In this document: positions 26,339 through 35,325 of the stretch, one piece after another
Numbering within the stretch: the stretch's first letter is position 1
How the letters are laid out: the number at the start of each line of letters is the position of its first letter
DNA from: [Leptolyngbya] sp. PCC 7376
Lineage (GTDB): Bacteria; Cyanobacteriota; Cyanobacteriia; Cyanobacteriales; MRBY01
Direction: 5' to 3'
Assembly (NCBI RefSeq): GCF_000316605.1
Contig: NC_019683.1
Location: 2,898,036-2,962,035, forward strand
DNA length: 64,000 nt
Position numbers and translations under genes: made by a program
The notes under the pieces: generated by a model
The model's input: the letters and a program-made list of their open reading frames with translations, nothing else
Databases searched by the model: none
Told to the model about the DNA's origin: nothing

Positions 26339-27250
26339 ATGTCTCAAAAAAACGATACCCTCCCCCTAATTCTGGCTTTGTTCGTCACCCTTGGTATTTT
26401 GGGTGCGGGCGCTTGGTTTTTCCTGAAAGGGTCTGATGTTCAAGTCAATATTGGTGATGATGATCCGAATACTGGGCAAGTCGCAAATACAAGTAGCTCC
26501 AATCCTTTTAGTCCACCCGGCACCGTCAATCAAGGCACTACAATTCGCGTGTCTGGTTCAACTAGTATGGTCAAAATTAATGAAGCTTTAAAAAATCGCT
26601 TTGAACTTCAATACCCAGGCACAACAGTTGCTGCAACGGCTAGTGGCTCCAGTGAAGGGATTAAAGATGTTCTTGCTGGAAATGCTGATGTGGCCGCAGT
26701 GTCTCGTCCTCTCAGCGCGCAAGAGTCATCCCAAGGTCTGAAGGCGATTCCTGTCGCAAGTGATGCGATCGCCCTTGTGGTGTCGAAAGAAAATCCTTTC
26801 AGTACAGGACTAACCAAAGAACAAGCTCAAGGCATATTTACGGGCTCTATTACTGATTGGTCGGCCATTGGTGGTAGTGCCAGCGGTACTATTCGTGTGA
26901 TCAATCGTCCTGCAGTCAGTGGTACCCATCAAACCTTTCAGGAACTTGTCCTTGCGGGAGCAGCATTTGGCACAGGTGACAATTTCACCATGATGGAACA
27001 AGACGCGACAACACCGATTTTGCAAGCCCTTGGTAGAGATGGCATTAGTTACGCGACCTATGGTCAAATTGCGAATCAGCAAACGGTACGCACAGTCCCC
27101 GTTAATGGTGTGACTCCTGAGTCTGATCTTTACCCTTATCTCAGACCGCTATATTACGTGTATAAAGAGCCTGCAACTCCCGCAGCGGAAGCCTTTTTAG
27201 GATTTGCGGGGTCTCCTGTCGGTATGGAAGTCATCCAAGCGGCACAATAG
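26339..27250 (+). CDS. Membrane-anchored PstS-like binding protein (2)
   Basis: 303 aa, shorter paralogue of the preceding gene. An N-terminal helix (LILALFVTLGILGAGAWFF), a Ser/Gly-rich linker, then a PBP domain with VSGSTSMVKINEAL, ATASGSSEGIKDVLAG, VAAVSRPLS, SDAIALVVSKENPF and FTGSITDWSAIGG. The Ser/Thr-rich GSTSM and SGSS loops are those that contact phosphate-like ligands in PstS. Starts 33 bp after copy 1 and ends 34 bp before the kinase, so these are very likely one operon. ATG without a clear Shine-Dalgarno. Confidence 0.8.
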   Translation: MSQKNDTLPLILALFVTLGILGAGAWFFLKGSDVQVNIGDDDPNTGQVANTSSSNPFSPPGTVNQGTTIRVSGSTSMVKINEALKNRFELQYPGTTVAATASGSSEGIKDVLAGNADVAAVSRPLSAQESSQGLKAIPVASDAIALVVSKENPFSTGLTKEQAQGIFTGSITDWSAIGGSASGTIRVINRPAVSGTHQTFQELVLAGAAFGTGDNFTMMEQDATTPILQALGRDGISYATYGQIANQQTVRTVPVNGVTPESDLYPYLRPLYYVYKEPATPAAEAFLGFAGSPVGMEVIQAAQ

Positions 27251-27284
27251 TTGGCACAATGGTTCTGGATCTCATGCGACGCTA

Positions 27285-28613
27285 ATGTTTCAGACCACCC
27301 GTAATCGGCTTGCTCTTTGGTATACCGCGATCACCGCGATTTTACTCCTGTTATTTGCAACAGGGGTTTATTTCTATGTGCGTTATACCCTTATCGAACG
27401 GATTGATGACACGCTGACCCATGTAGTGGAAGTGGTCGAGCGATCGCTGATTATTGAGCCAGATAAGACAGCAGGTTATCACATTAATATCGATGCCAGT
27501 TTCCGGCCGCAGGAACCGAGTGTTGAAGATGATCGCATTGATTTAGAGTTATTTAGTCCAACGGGAGATTTGCTGTGGTCTACATTTTCTGAACCATTAG
27601 ATTTACCTGTGGAGTTCAATTTGCGGGGAGACACGATTCATTTAGGGTCAGATTATCTGCTTCGGCAAATTACCGATCGCCTGGAATTTGAGCATTATAT
27701 TGTGGGTTATCTACGGGTTAGTCATCCGTGGTTTGAGGTGACGCGTCCGATTCGAAAATTGGTGATTGATCTCAGTCTAGGGATTTCAATCATGATTACC
27801 TGCGGGGCGGCAATTGGTTGGTTGCTGTCGGGGATTGCAATGGAACCGGTGAAAGAGTCCTATCAACAACTGCGACAATTTACGGCGGATGCATCCCATG
27901 AACTGCGGAACCCTATTGCGATGATCCAGACCAATGTGCAAATGGCGATCGCCTATCCAGATCCAGATGCACGGCAACAAAACCTAAAGGTGATCGAGCG
28001 GTTAACGCAACGGTTGGGGCGGTTAGTAAATGATCTGTTGTTTTTGGCGCGGGCGGATAGCGGTGTATTGCAAGTGGATTTTCAGCCGTTACCCCTTGAT
28101 GCGCTTTTGGTGGAAGTAATCGAAGAACAGCGGGCAGTCTGTGAACAGCAAAATATTGACCTGCAACTAGAAATTCTGGGGGATTCTGAGGCGGAGGAGC
28201 CTTTCACAATTTTGGGCGATTGGGATCAGATGGCACAGCTTTTCACGAATCTCATCGGCAATGCGATTGCCTATGCATTTCCGGAGTCGGCTAGCGATAA
28301 ACAAAAAATGTTGAAGGTGAGTATCGACACCCAACCCAAAGCCAATCGCCCCACCCAAGAACAAGTTATCGTTTCGATTCTCGATAATGGTGTGGGCATT
28401 CCCGCCGAGATTTTGCCGAATATTTTTGACCGCTTTTATCGTCCTGACCCCGCCCGCAGTAATCCCGGTGGCAGCAGCACTGGTTCCGGTTTGGGGTTGG
28501 CAATTTCTAATGCGATCGCCCAAAGTCACCAAGGACAAATTTCAGTAAAAAGCGATGGGACGGGCACAAAATTTAAAGTGATGTTGCCTTTACCCCAAAC
28601 ATCCGGAGCATGA
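27285..28613 (+). CDS. Two-component sensor histidine kinase
   Basis: 442 aa. Membrane helix 1 (ITAILLLLFATGVYFYV), an extracytoplasmic domain of ~130 residues, helix 2 (LSLGISIMITCGAAIGWLL), then HisKA with His205 (SHELRNP, where most have ELRTP), and HATPase_c with NLIGNAIAYAF, DNGVGIPAE and GSGLGLAI. ATG 27285 is used; the longer TTG frame would overlap the preceding gene by 47 bp. It directly follows two PstS-like proteins, which could be its ligand-sensing partners, but no response regulator gene is adjacent. Confidence 0.85.
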   Translation: MFQTTRNRLALWYTAITAILLLLFATGVYFYVRYTLIERIDDTLTHVVEVVERSLIIEPDKTAGYHINIDASFRPQEPSVEDDRIDLELFSPTGDLLWSTFSEPLDLPVEFNLRGDTIHLGSDYLLRQITDRLEFEHYIVGYLRVSHPWFEVTRPIRKLVIDLSLGISIMITCGAAIGWLLSGIAMEPVKESYQQLRQFTADASHELRNPIAMIQTNVQMAIAYPDPDARQQNLKVIERLTQRLGRLVNDLLFLARADSGVLQVDFQPLPLDALLVEVIEEQRAVCEQQNIDLQLEILGDSEAEEPFTILGDWDQMAQLFTNLIGNAIAYAFPESASDKQKMLKVSIDTQPKANRPTQEQVIVSILDNGVGIPAEILPNIFDRFYRPDPARSNPGGSSTGSGLGLAISNAIAQSHQGQISVKSDGTGTKFKVMLPLPQTSGA

Positions 28614-28695
28614 TCAGGGCGATCGCCTCAGTCTCCCGAATTTCCATACCTATAATTAAAACAGAACTACCCAGATAATTTATTGGGCGATCGCC

Positions 28696-29334
28696 ATGCT
28701 CCTAGAACTAGAACGAATTCAAGTGCCGCCGGGACAACACATCATCCTCGAAAATGTGAGTTGGCAAGAATTTGAGCGTATCCTCGAAGACTTAGGAGAA
28801 CGTCGCAGCAGCCGTCTCGCTTATAACCAAGGCATTCTAGAAATCATGACCCCTTTACCAGAACATGAGCATAGCAAAGAAATTATTGGGGATCTGATCA
28901 AGGTGTTATTGGAAGAACTCGATATTGAATTTTGCTCTTTAGGATCTACCACATTTAAGAAAGAATCGTTACGAGGATTAGAGCCAGATCAATGTTTTTA
29001 TATTGCTAATGAAGCCAAAATTCGCGGGAAAGGTCGCATTGACTTGGCCATAGACCCACCACCGGATCTCGCCCTTGAAATTGAAATAACCTCTCGCACT
29101 CACCCAGAAATTTATGCGGCGCTCGGTGTCCGAGAACTCTGGCGTTTTGAACATGGCAAGCTACAAATTAATGTGCTCATCAATGGTGAATACCAAGAAG
29201 TTGATACTAGTCCCACATTTCCAGAGCTTCCTTTGATTGAGTTAATCCCTCAGTTTCTAGCGGAGAGTAAAGTTGCAGGACGAAATACCGTCATCAAGAA
29301 ATTTCGCAAATTGGTGGGGGTGGGTTCTCAGTAG
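28696..29334 (+). CDS. Uma2 family endonuclease-like protein (DUF820)
   Basis: 212 aa. The Uma2/DUF820 pattern is visible: RLAYNQGILEIMTPLPEHE, PDQCFYIAN, IDLAIDPPPDLALEIEIT, and GVRELWRF. It belongs to the PD-(D/E)XK superfamily and is very abundant in cyanobacteria; most members have no known role, and many seem mobile. The catalytic D...ExE set (PDLALEIEI) is intact. ATG start, HIP1 directly upstream. Confidence 0.85.
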   Translation: MLLELERIQVPPGQHIILENVSWQEFERILEDLGERRSSRLAYNQGILEIMTPLPEHEHSKEIIGDLIKVLLEELDIEFCSLGSTTFKKESLRGLEPDQCFYIANEAKIRGKGRIDLAIDPPPDLALEIEITSRTHPEIYAALGVRELWRFEHGKLQINVLINGEYQEVDTSPTFPELPLIELIPQFLAESKVAGRNTVIKKFRKLVGVGSQ

Positions 29335-29417
29335 GCTGCGGCACTTATTGAAACCCCTTCCGATCTTCGACCACCTTCCCCAAGGAAGGAGCTAGCCAGG
29401 CGATAACGGTGGGCGAT

Positions 29418-29484
29418 AGATCCCCGGACTTCTGTGGCTAGACTTTGAGGTTTGTCGCCACGCAATAAAAGAAGTCGGGGATCT
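29418..29484. repeat. Inverted-repeat element
   Basis: Arms AGATCCCCGGACTTCT (29418-29433) and AGAAGTCGGGGATCT (29470-29484) are inverted copies differing by one base, with a smaller GTGGC/GCCAC pair inside. It can form a long hairpin. It lies immediately after the stop of the STAND gene and before it, at 29344-29400, further GC-rich CTTCC/GGAAGG symmetric sequence is seen. It resembles dispersed intergenic hairpin repeats of cyanobacteria; it could also act as a terminator for the converging genes. Confidence 0.6.
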
Positions 29485-29487
29485 GGG

Positions 29488-31455
29488 TTAAGTCTCATTT
29501 TCTTTCTGTCGGAGAAAATCCTCGTAGTAGCTGCGAACCTTATAGGTATTAGGGTGATCTAGGCCAAGACTCTCTTCTAAGATAGCTAAGGCTTTTTGAA
29601 ATAGAGGTTCCGCTTCTTTATATTTTTCTTGTGCTTGATATAGCCTAGCTAAGTTGTTTGTGTAAGCAGCGAAATCAGGGTGATTAGCTGGTAATGATTC
29701 TTTAGCAATTGCCAACGCTTCTTTATAGAGAGGTTCCGCTTCAGCATATTTACCCTGCAATGAGTACGATGCCGCCAAGTTGTTGAGGCTAATTGCTAAA
29801 GTTAGATGATTGGCAGGTAATGCTTCTTTTTTAATCGCCAGCACTTCTTGGTGGAGAGATTCTGCTTCAGCATATTTCTCTTGTGAGTGGTATAGGTTAG
29901 CCAAGTTGTTGAGATGACTAGCTAACTGGGGATGATTTGAGGGTAATGCTTCTTGATCGATCACCAGCGCTTCTTGGTAGAGAGATTCTGCTTCAGAATA
30001 TTTCTCTTGTAAGTTGCAGAGGTTAGCCAAGTTGTTGAGGTGAATAGCTAACTGGGGATGATTTGCGGGTAATGCTTCTCGGGCGATTACCAGCGCTTCT
30101 TGGTAAAGAGGTTCTGCTTTCGCATATTTTCCTTGTGCTCGGTAAAATTCTGCCAGGTTATTGAGAGCAACCGCAATCTCTGGATGATTCTCCGATAAAC
30201 ATGTTTTGGCAAGATCAATATTTTTGAAGGCCCAAAATTCTCCCTTGGCAGAATCAGCAAGTCCCTTATAATAAGTAGCTAATCGAGTACAGGGCGTAAC
30301 TACATCTTCCGTCGCAAGATTATCAGTCCATTTTTCAGCTACTTGGATAATGTGAGGAATAGAAGGGCGAATTTTGTCATAATCAGCAAGGGGTGCATTG
30401 TATTCAATTGTTTCTGCTTCCGTAATGATCGCCTTCACCATTGTCTGACAAGTTTGAGCATTCAGCATGGTTGGGACTTTCTCTCGCAGGTATTCCCAAA
30501 CTAACGGATGGAACTTATAGCTAATAGCTTCTCTCTCTTCAATTTCGGTTGTTTCCAGCAGACTGTACCGCAACAACTCCCCGCGCCAATCTTCGGCATC
30601 GTCTGGCTCCATTTCTCCTAATGCCGCCTCAACCAATCGCCACTCCATCGGCGCACAGGCAAACATACTTAAAAATACGGCGAACTTTCGCACATCAGCT
30701 TCGAGAACATCCCAAGTCAACTCAATAGCGGCGCGGACTCCCTCTTCCGCTACCGAATCATCCGTCGGATTTAATGGTTTTGAGTCCAATCCTTTTTTCT
30801 TCAAACGTCTCAATACGTCTATCAAGGTTAAGCCCGGATCATTGGCAAGATAGCAACCAACCAAAGTGATCGCTAAGGGCAAACACCCCAATTTTTCATC
30901 ACAGAGTTTCTTGGCGAGTTCATGATCCCATTGTCGCTCTGATGCCCCGGCCAAAGTTTCGAGTGAAGCCACTGCCTCCGGTAAATCCAAAACCTCTAGA
31001 TTGTGGGCAGGCACATTACCAAAACGCACCCGACTGGTTAGCAATACCCGCACGCCATTCCCTTGGGGTAGCAAAGATTTAATTGCTCCATAATCCTTTG
31101 TCCGATTGAGATTATCGACGATCACCAGAGCGCCAGACTGGATATCCCACTGCGACCAAACTTCGGCCACCTTCGCCTTGATATCTTCCCCTTGCAAGGA
31201 TAATTTCAACTGTGATCGCCCAAAATTTACAATCTCTTCAGCGATGCCTGCCGCCCCAAAACTCAACCAGGCAATGCCATCTGGATATTCATCTTGGTAT
31301 TCTGCCGCATAATGTTTCGCCAACTCAGTTTTGCCGATGCCGCCCATCCCTTGAATAGCCGAAATCGATACTCGTTCATTCAACTGCAATAGCTTATGCA
31401 CAGCCTTTAAATCTTCGTCCCGCCCCACAAAGTAACGAGCATTAAATGGTGGCAC
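29488..31455 (-). CDS. STAND NB-ARC ATPase with TPR repeats
   Basis: 655 aa. NB-ARC: FVGRDEDLKAV, Walker A GMGGIGKTEL (~35-44), Walker B GALVIVDNLNR, sensor VLLTSRVR and GCLPLAITLVGCYL. The C-terminal half (~400-650) has six kinesin-light-chain-like TPRs of 42 residues (EKYAEAEPLYQEAL...LPANHPQLA). STAND proteins are ligand-sensing switches, some in antiviral immunity. Start is GTG 31455, without a Shine-Dalgarno. The reading frame stays open 51 bp further up to the TGA that ends the upstream ORF 31507-31872, so the two are in one frame with a single stop between them. This is either a broken gene, two coupled genes, or a readthrough product. Confidence 0.8.
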   Translation of the reverse strand: MPPFNARYFVGRDEDLKAVHKLLQLNERVSISAIQGMGGIGKTELAKHYAAEYQDEYPDGIAWLSFGAAGIAEEIVNFGRSQLKLSLQGEDIKAKVAEVWSQWDIQSGALVIVDNLNRTKDYGAIKSLLPQGNGVRVLLTSRVRFGNVPAHNLEVLDLPEAVASLETLAGASERQWDHELAKKLCDEKLGCLPLAITLVGCYLANDPGLTLIDVLRRLKKKGLDSKPLNPTDDSVAEEGVRAAIELTWDVLEADVRKFAVFLSMFACAPMEWRLVEAALGEMEPDDAEDWRGELLRYSLLETTEIEEREAISYKFHPLVWEYLREKVPTMLNAQTCQTMVKAIITEAETIEYNAPLADYDKIRPSIPHIIQVAEKWTDNLATEDVVTPCTRLATYYKGLADSAKGEFWAFKNIDLAKTCLSENHPEIAVALNNLAEFYRAQGKYAKAEPLYQEALVIAREALPANHPQLAIHLNNLANLCNLQEKYSEAESLYQEALVIDQEALPSNHPQLASHLNNLANLYHSQEKYAEAESLHQEVLAIKKEALPANHLTLAISLNNLAASYSLQGKYAEAEPLYKEALAIAKESLPANHPDFAAYTNNLARLYQAQEKYKEAEPLFQKALAILEESLGLDHPNTYKVRSYYEDFLRQKENET

Positions 31456-31506
31456 ATTGTTGGGAGGTCTTAACTTTGTCCGCGCTCCCGACTCGGACGA
31501 CTGCAG

Positions 31507-31872
31507 TCAAAAATGAAACGTTGGATTATGGACGACTCCGCCAGACTCAACATTAATGCCTTGAATGGTTTTCGTGATTGACGGTTGTTTCTTGATTAAT
31601 TCGTTTACTTGCTGTTGGAGGTCTTCGTTCTGAGCCAATAATTTTTGAATCTCAGCCAATAGCTCTTTGACTTCATCATCCGCAGCGATCACCTCTACAT
31701 CAATTACTGCCTGCTCTGGATCAATTTCCTCACCTGCAGCCAAAGCCCTTCCAGTATCTGAACCCTTGAGTTTTTCCGTTAATAACTTTCGCCCAGCGTC
31801 AAAAGTATCTTCCCCAGCCTTCGCCGCAATGCCCGATCCAAAAATACCGAGGACAAGTAATAAGAGTTCCAT
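31507..31872 (-). CDS. N-terminal segment of split STAND protein
   Basis: 121 aa. A hydrophobic first stretch (ELLLLVLGIFGSGIAA), a helical region with coiled-coil heptads (KELLAEIQKLLAQNEDLQQQV), and a C-terminal INVESGGVVHNPTFHF motif that in my recollection occurs in N-terminal adaptor regions of cyanobacterial NB-ARC/TPR proteins. It ends with TGA in the same frame as the downstream NB-ARC ORF, with context TGA CTG, a leaky kind of stop. It probably functions as the adaptor or effector-associated part, whether as a separate chain or through readthrough. Confidence 0.7.
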   Translation of the reverse strand: MELLLLVLGIFGSGIAAKAGEDTFDAGRKLLTEKLKGSDTGRALAAGEEIDPEQAVIDVEVIAADDEVKELLAEIQKLLAQNEDLQQQVNELIKKQPSITKTIQGINVESGGVVHNPTFHF

Positions 31873-32005
31873 AGCTTCGCGTTAAACTTGCACATTAACC
31901 CCATTATGCAATGGATTGTTTTGATTCCTCCCTTGTTTTTTTAGGTAGGTTAGAGACTATTTTTTCGGTGGAACAACCTATTGAAAGATCCCTCCGCCTT
32001 CGGCA

Positions 32006-32024
32006 CCTCCCTTTTAAAGGGAGG
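32006..32024. repeat. Short palindrome in spacer
   Basis: CCTCCCTTT-T-AAAGGGAGG, a near-perfect 9-bp stem with one-base loop, lies between the STAND gene and the GerMN gene. With the adjacent CCTCCGCCTTCGGCACC it resembles remnants of a dispersed repeat seen also at 29344-29400. Function unknown. Confidence 0.5.
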
Positions 32025-32087
32025 CAGTGGGCATCTGAATTTGTTGGGGATTGGGCGGTGAGTTTGCTATGGGATGGAAACAGTTAT

Positions 32088-32660
32088 TTAAAGCTCAAAT
32101 TCTTGCTCGAAAATGGCGCGAGTCATGGGCTGTTCAACAACTAACCCTTCACCACCCAATAACTCTAGTGGTTGCCCCTCGATCTGAAACCACACTGCGG
32201 CATCAGGTTCAATACTAGTCGCTGTATACAAAACCTGCCCCAATCGGCCAATCATCGATGCACTACCGCCGCCAAGCGTGAATTCTTCTGACAGATTAAT
32301 CACAATGCCATCATCCTGAATTGTGTGGCTAATCACCTTTGTATTTTCTGGTAATGCTGAGGAGCGATCACCTTCCGGTGTAGTTTGCGTTAGCTCAATC
32401 ATCAATTGATCTAGAGTTTCACCCGCATTCGATTTTGTCGTCATCACTGACTCTGGCACAAGCTCAAGGCGATCGCCATTATCTTCGAGCCAATAAACCC
32501 TCGGCTCTTTGGATTCAGCCGTTAAAGTTGGCGTTTCAGAAGGCGTTTCAGTATTATTCGTTGAGTTTTGAGTCGTTTCTTCATCACAACCCACTAAAAT
32601 TAGCGCGGCGATCGCCACAGCCCAGAGCGCTCCAAACCTTCTTTGAGAAAGTACCATCAT
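32088..32660 (-). CDS. GerMN-domain lipoprotein
   Basis: 190 aa. Signal sequence with lipobox LILVGC (Cys ~25), a Thr/Ser/Glu-rich spacer, then a GerMN domain (~75-190) with VYWLED, ELTQTTPEG, INLSEEFTLGGGSASM and LGQVLYTATSI. GerMN proteins bind or remodel cell-wall peptides in spores and are found as lipoproteins in cyanobacteria, where the role is unknown. ATG ATG start. It is divergent from the lysozyme gene. Confidence 0.85.
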   Translation of the reverse strand: MMVLSQRRFGALWAVAIAALILVGCDEETTQNSTNNTETPSETPTLTAESKEPRVYWLEDNGDRLELVPESVMTTKSNAGETLDQLMIELTQTTPEGDRSSALPENTKVISHTIQDDGIVINLSEEFTLGGGSASMIGRLGQVLYTATSIEPDAAVWFQIEGQPLELLGGEGLVVEQPMTRAIFEQEFEL

Positions 32661-32688
32661 TCACCTCACAAAAAATCGACAGTTCTAA

Positions 32689-32717
32689 TTGACCCTTCAT
32701 TACCAAGACGTTATTTT
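32689..32717 (+). promoter_or_regulatory. Possible sigma-70 promoter upstream of lysozyme gene
   Basis: TTGACC (32689-32694) and TATTTT (32712-32717) with a 17-bp spacer on the + strand, about 185 bp before the lysozyme ORF. The match is good for -35 and spacing, weaker for -10. Chance matches are frequent, so this is only a suggestion. Confidence 0.25.
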
Positions 32718-32900
32718 CCGAAGATTGGATGCCTTCAGAAAATCAGAATTCAATTCGATGGGTTAGGTCAATAAAAAATGAAGGCGATCGCCCCCGAAAT
32801 TTAAAACTTCATTGCAAAACACCCAGAAGCATTAGCAGTTCAGGAAAATCTCAGTACCCTAAAGACAATAACTCCTTCTTTCTGTAGCAGAAACTTTGTA

Positions 32901-34142
32901 ATGTTCACCATCCGTGCCACTCAGAATACTTTCCTGAAACGCCAACCCATAGCCTCATCCGAGCTACCCAGCGCTTATAAAAAGTATTCACCCAAAGGCA
33001 CAGAATGGAGCGTTGATAGTTCGAGCCCAGATGTCGATGATCACATCAAAATTGAGCTGGCCTATGGTGCCGGAACTTGGTATGCCTACTCTTTTCACTG
33101 GGATGGTTTCCCCCAAACCGTCGCTCCCCAACCCAAATCGCTCCGAACCATTAAGGCTGCCCAAGATACCTACCTAAAACGTGAAATCAGACCTGCTTCC
33201 GAACTATCAAATGCTTACAAAAAGCTTTCTAAACAAGGAACAGAATGGAAAATCGAGAGCTATTCCTTAGAAACGGATGACCATATCAAAATTGAACTGG
33301 CCTATGGTGCCGGAACTTGGTATGTCTACGCTTTTCACTGGGAAGGCTTCCCCAATATTCAACCTCTCTCTCCTCCTGCCAAACCCACTATGATTACAAT
33401 CCGCGCTACCCAAGATACCTATCTCAAACGTGAAATCAAACCAGCTTCTGAATTACCCGATGCCTATAAAAAATTGAATAAAAAAGGCACAGAATGGCAA
33501 GTCGAAAACTTTACCGAAGAAGCAGGCGACCATATGAAAATCGACCTCGCTTATGGCTCCGGGACTTGGTATCTCTACAAACTCCATTGGGAAGGCTTTC
33601 CAGGGAGTGCTTCTGCCGCAGCGGCAAGCTCTGGCTCCACTAGTGGCGGCGGTAGTATCGATGGCGTACCAGTATCGGCCATTGACCTCATCAAAAAATT
33701 TGAAGGCATTGAACTCCATGCCTATCCTGATCCCCTTACAGGTGGCGACCCTTGGACAATTGGCTATGGTTCGACCTTCTATGAAAATGGCGCGAAGGTA
33801 AAAAAAGGCGACACAATTACCAAAGAACAAGCAGAGCGAGAGCTGATTAATAACTGCAAAAAATCATTCCTGCCACACCTCGCGAAAATCCCTCATTTTA
33901 ATGAGATGGATGATAATCAAAAGGGTGCCATTCTTTCGTTTGCCTATAATCTCGGTGCTCGTTTCTACGGTGCAAATAACTTTGAAACCATTACCCGCAC
34001 CCTAAAAAATAAGGATTGGGGCAATATGCGTAAAGCATTAATCCTTTATCGTAATCCCGGCTCGAATGTAGAAGCTGGTTTACTACGTCGCCGGAATGCC
34101 GAGGCTGATGTTTGGTTTACCAACGTCAAAGAAAATAAGTAA
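32901..34142 (+). CDS. GH24 lysozyme with three N-terminal repeats
   Basis: 413 aa. Residues ~1-235 hold three repeats of about 72 residues, each with TQDTYLKRE-like, AYKKL, GTEW, DDHIKIELAYGAGTWY and HWEGFP; the repeats are not a family I recognise. A Ser/Gly/Ala linker follows, then a T4-type GH24 lysozyme (~250-410) with catalytic Glu in IKKFEGIELHAY, WTIGYGST and AILSFAYNLGA. The enzyme cleaves peptidoglycan between MurNAc and GlcNAc. There is no signal peptide, as in phage endolysins, so it may derive from a phage or be released by another route. A clear terminator follows. Confidence 0.85.
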   Translation: MFTIRATQNTFLKRQPIASSELPSAYKKYSPKGTEWSVDSSSPDVDDHIKIELAYGAGTWYAYSFHWDGFPQTVAPQPKSLRTIKAAQDTYLKREIRPASELSNAYKKLSKQGTEWKIESYSLETDDHIKIELAYGAGTWYVYAFHWEGFPNIQPLSPPAKPTMITIRATQDTYLKREIKPASELPDAYKKLNKKGTEWQVENFTEEAGDHMKIDLAYGSGTWYLYKLHWEGFPGSASAAAASSGSTSGGGSIDGVPVSAIDLIKKFEGIELHAYPDPLTGGDPWTIGYGSTFYENGAKVKKGDTITKEQAERELINNCKKSFLPHLAKIPHFNEMDDNQKGAILSFAYNLGARFYGANNFETITRTLKNKDWGNMRKALILYRNPGSNVEAGLLRRRNAEADVWFTNVKENK

Positions 34143-34171
34143 TCTCATCTTGCACAAATCAATTGCTACGC

Positions 34172-34203
34172 AAAAACCTCCCAGCAATATGGGAGGTTTT
34201 TTC
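34172..34203 (+). terminator. Rho-independent terminator of lysozyme gene
   Basis: AAAACCTCCC (34173-34182) and GGGAGGTTTT (34191-34200), a perfect 10-bp stem with an 8-base loop, followed by TT. Placed 30 bp after the lysozyme stop; it may also serve the convergent argC from the other side because the arms start with A runs. Confidence 0.85.
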
Positions 34204-34266
34204 TAGGCTATTTATGGGCGATCGCCACCAGACTTGGTTCAACCAAATAAAAAAAAGTCTATGGAT

Positions 34267-35325
34267 TTAGGGATAAAACGCGAGCTGCGGTAAACCCGTG
34301 GTTTCCTCTAATCCCATCATAATATTCATACACTGAACAGCCTGTCCCGACTGGCCTTTAAGTAGATTGTCGATTGCTGACATCACAATTACTCGTCCGG
34401 TACGATGGTCAACTTCAACGCCGAGGTAACAGAGATTTGTGCCGCAAGCCCATTTCGTTTGGGGATATACGCCATTCGGTAAAATTTCGACGCAGGCAGA
34501 CGCACGGTAAAACGCTTTATAAATTGTGAGCAAATCATCCCTTACTAAACCCGGATCACGGAGCGTTGCATAAACTGTTGCCAGAATGCCCCGAGGCATT
34601 GGGATGAGGTGCGGCGTAAATTGAACGCGAATATCTTGGCTTGCGAGCTTGCTACAGGTTTGCTCGATTTCTGGTGTATGTCTGTGGGAAGCGACACCAT
34701 AGGCCCCAAGAGACGCATCAGCTTCAGCTAACAGCAAGTTGATTTTGCCCTGTCGTCCACCACCTGATGTGCCAGATTTTGCATCGATAATGGCAGTCTC
34801 TGGCTGAATTAATCCCTGTTTAAAGAGAGGGGAGAGTGCAAGCAAACTAGCAGTGACATAGCAGCCGGGGCAGCCCACGAGTGTAGCTTGGCGAATGTCG
34901 TCCCGATAAAGTTCGGGTAAACCATAAATGGCGATCGCATTGGTATCTTGATCGGTACGTTCGGTTTTGTACCAAGTTTTATAAGTGTCTAAATTTTCAA
35001 AGCGATAGTCAGCGGACAAATCTAGGACTTTGCACCCTTTCGCGACGAGTTCTGGTGCAAACTTACAAGCAAGACCATTAGGCAAACCGAGGAATACAAC
35101 ATCACAGCGCTCGGCAATAACATCAAGGTCAATCGGCTCGATAGTCATATCAATGCGGTGACCAACATGGGGATACAGCTCAGCATAAGGCTTGCCAGCA
35201 CTGCTATTACCACCCAGATAAACGAGTTCTACATTGGGGTGGTCATGGAGCAAGCGCACTAACTGGACGCCACCATACCCCGATGCTCCAACAATCCCGA
35301 CTGAAATTTTTGCTGTATTACTCAT
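34267..35325 (-). CDS. argC: N-acetyl-gamma-glutamyl-phosphate reductase
   Basis: 352 aa, the normal length. Reduces N-acetylglutamyl phosphate with NADPH in arginine synthesis. Visible: nucleotide-binding [18 protein letters not shown], catalytic Cys in [19 protein letters not shown], and the His region [13 protein letters not shown] start. It stands alone on the - strand. Confidence 0.95.
   Translation of the reverse strand: MSNTAKISVGIVGASGYGGVQLVRLLHDHPNVELVYLGGNSSAGKPYAELYPHVGHRIDMTIEPIDLDVIAERCDVVFLGLPNGLACKFAPELVAKGCKVLDLSADYRFENLDTYKTWYKTERTDQDTNAIAIYGLPELYRDDIRQATLVGCPGCYVTASLLALSPLFKQGLIQPETAIIDAKSGTSGGGRQGKINLLLAEADASLGAYGVASHRHTPEIEQTCSKLASQDIRVQFTPHLIPMPRGILATVYATLRDPGLVRDDLLTIYKAFYRASACVEILPNGVYPQTKWACGTNLCYLGVEVDHRTGRVIVMSAIDNLLKGQSGQAVQCMNIMMGLEETTGLPQLAFYP

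Noticed and set aside
29940-30130. Direct DNA repeats of ~126 bp
   Set aside because: These are the coding repeats of the TPR units in the STAND gene, not a mobile repeat or CRISPR.
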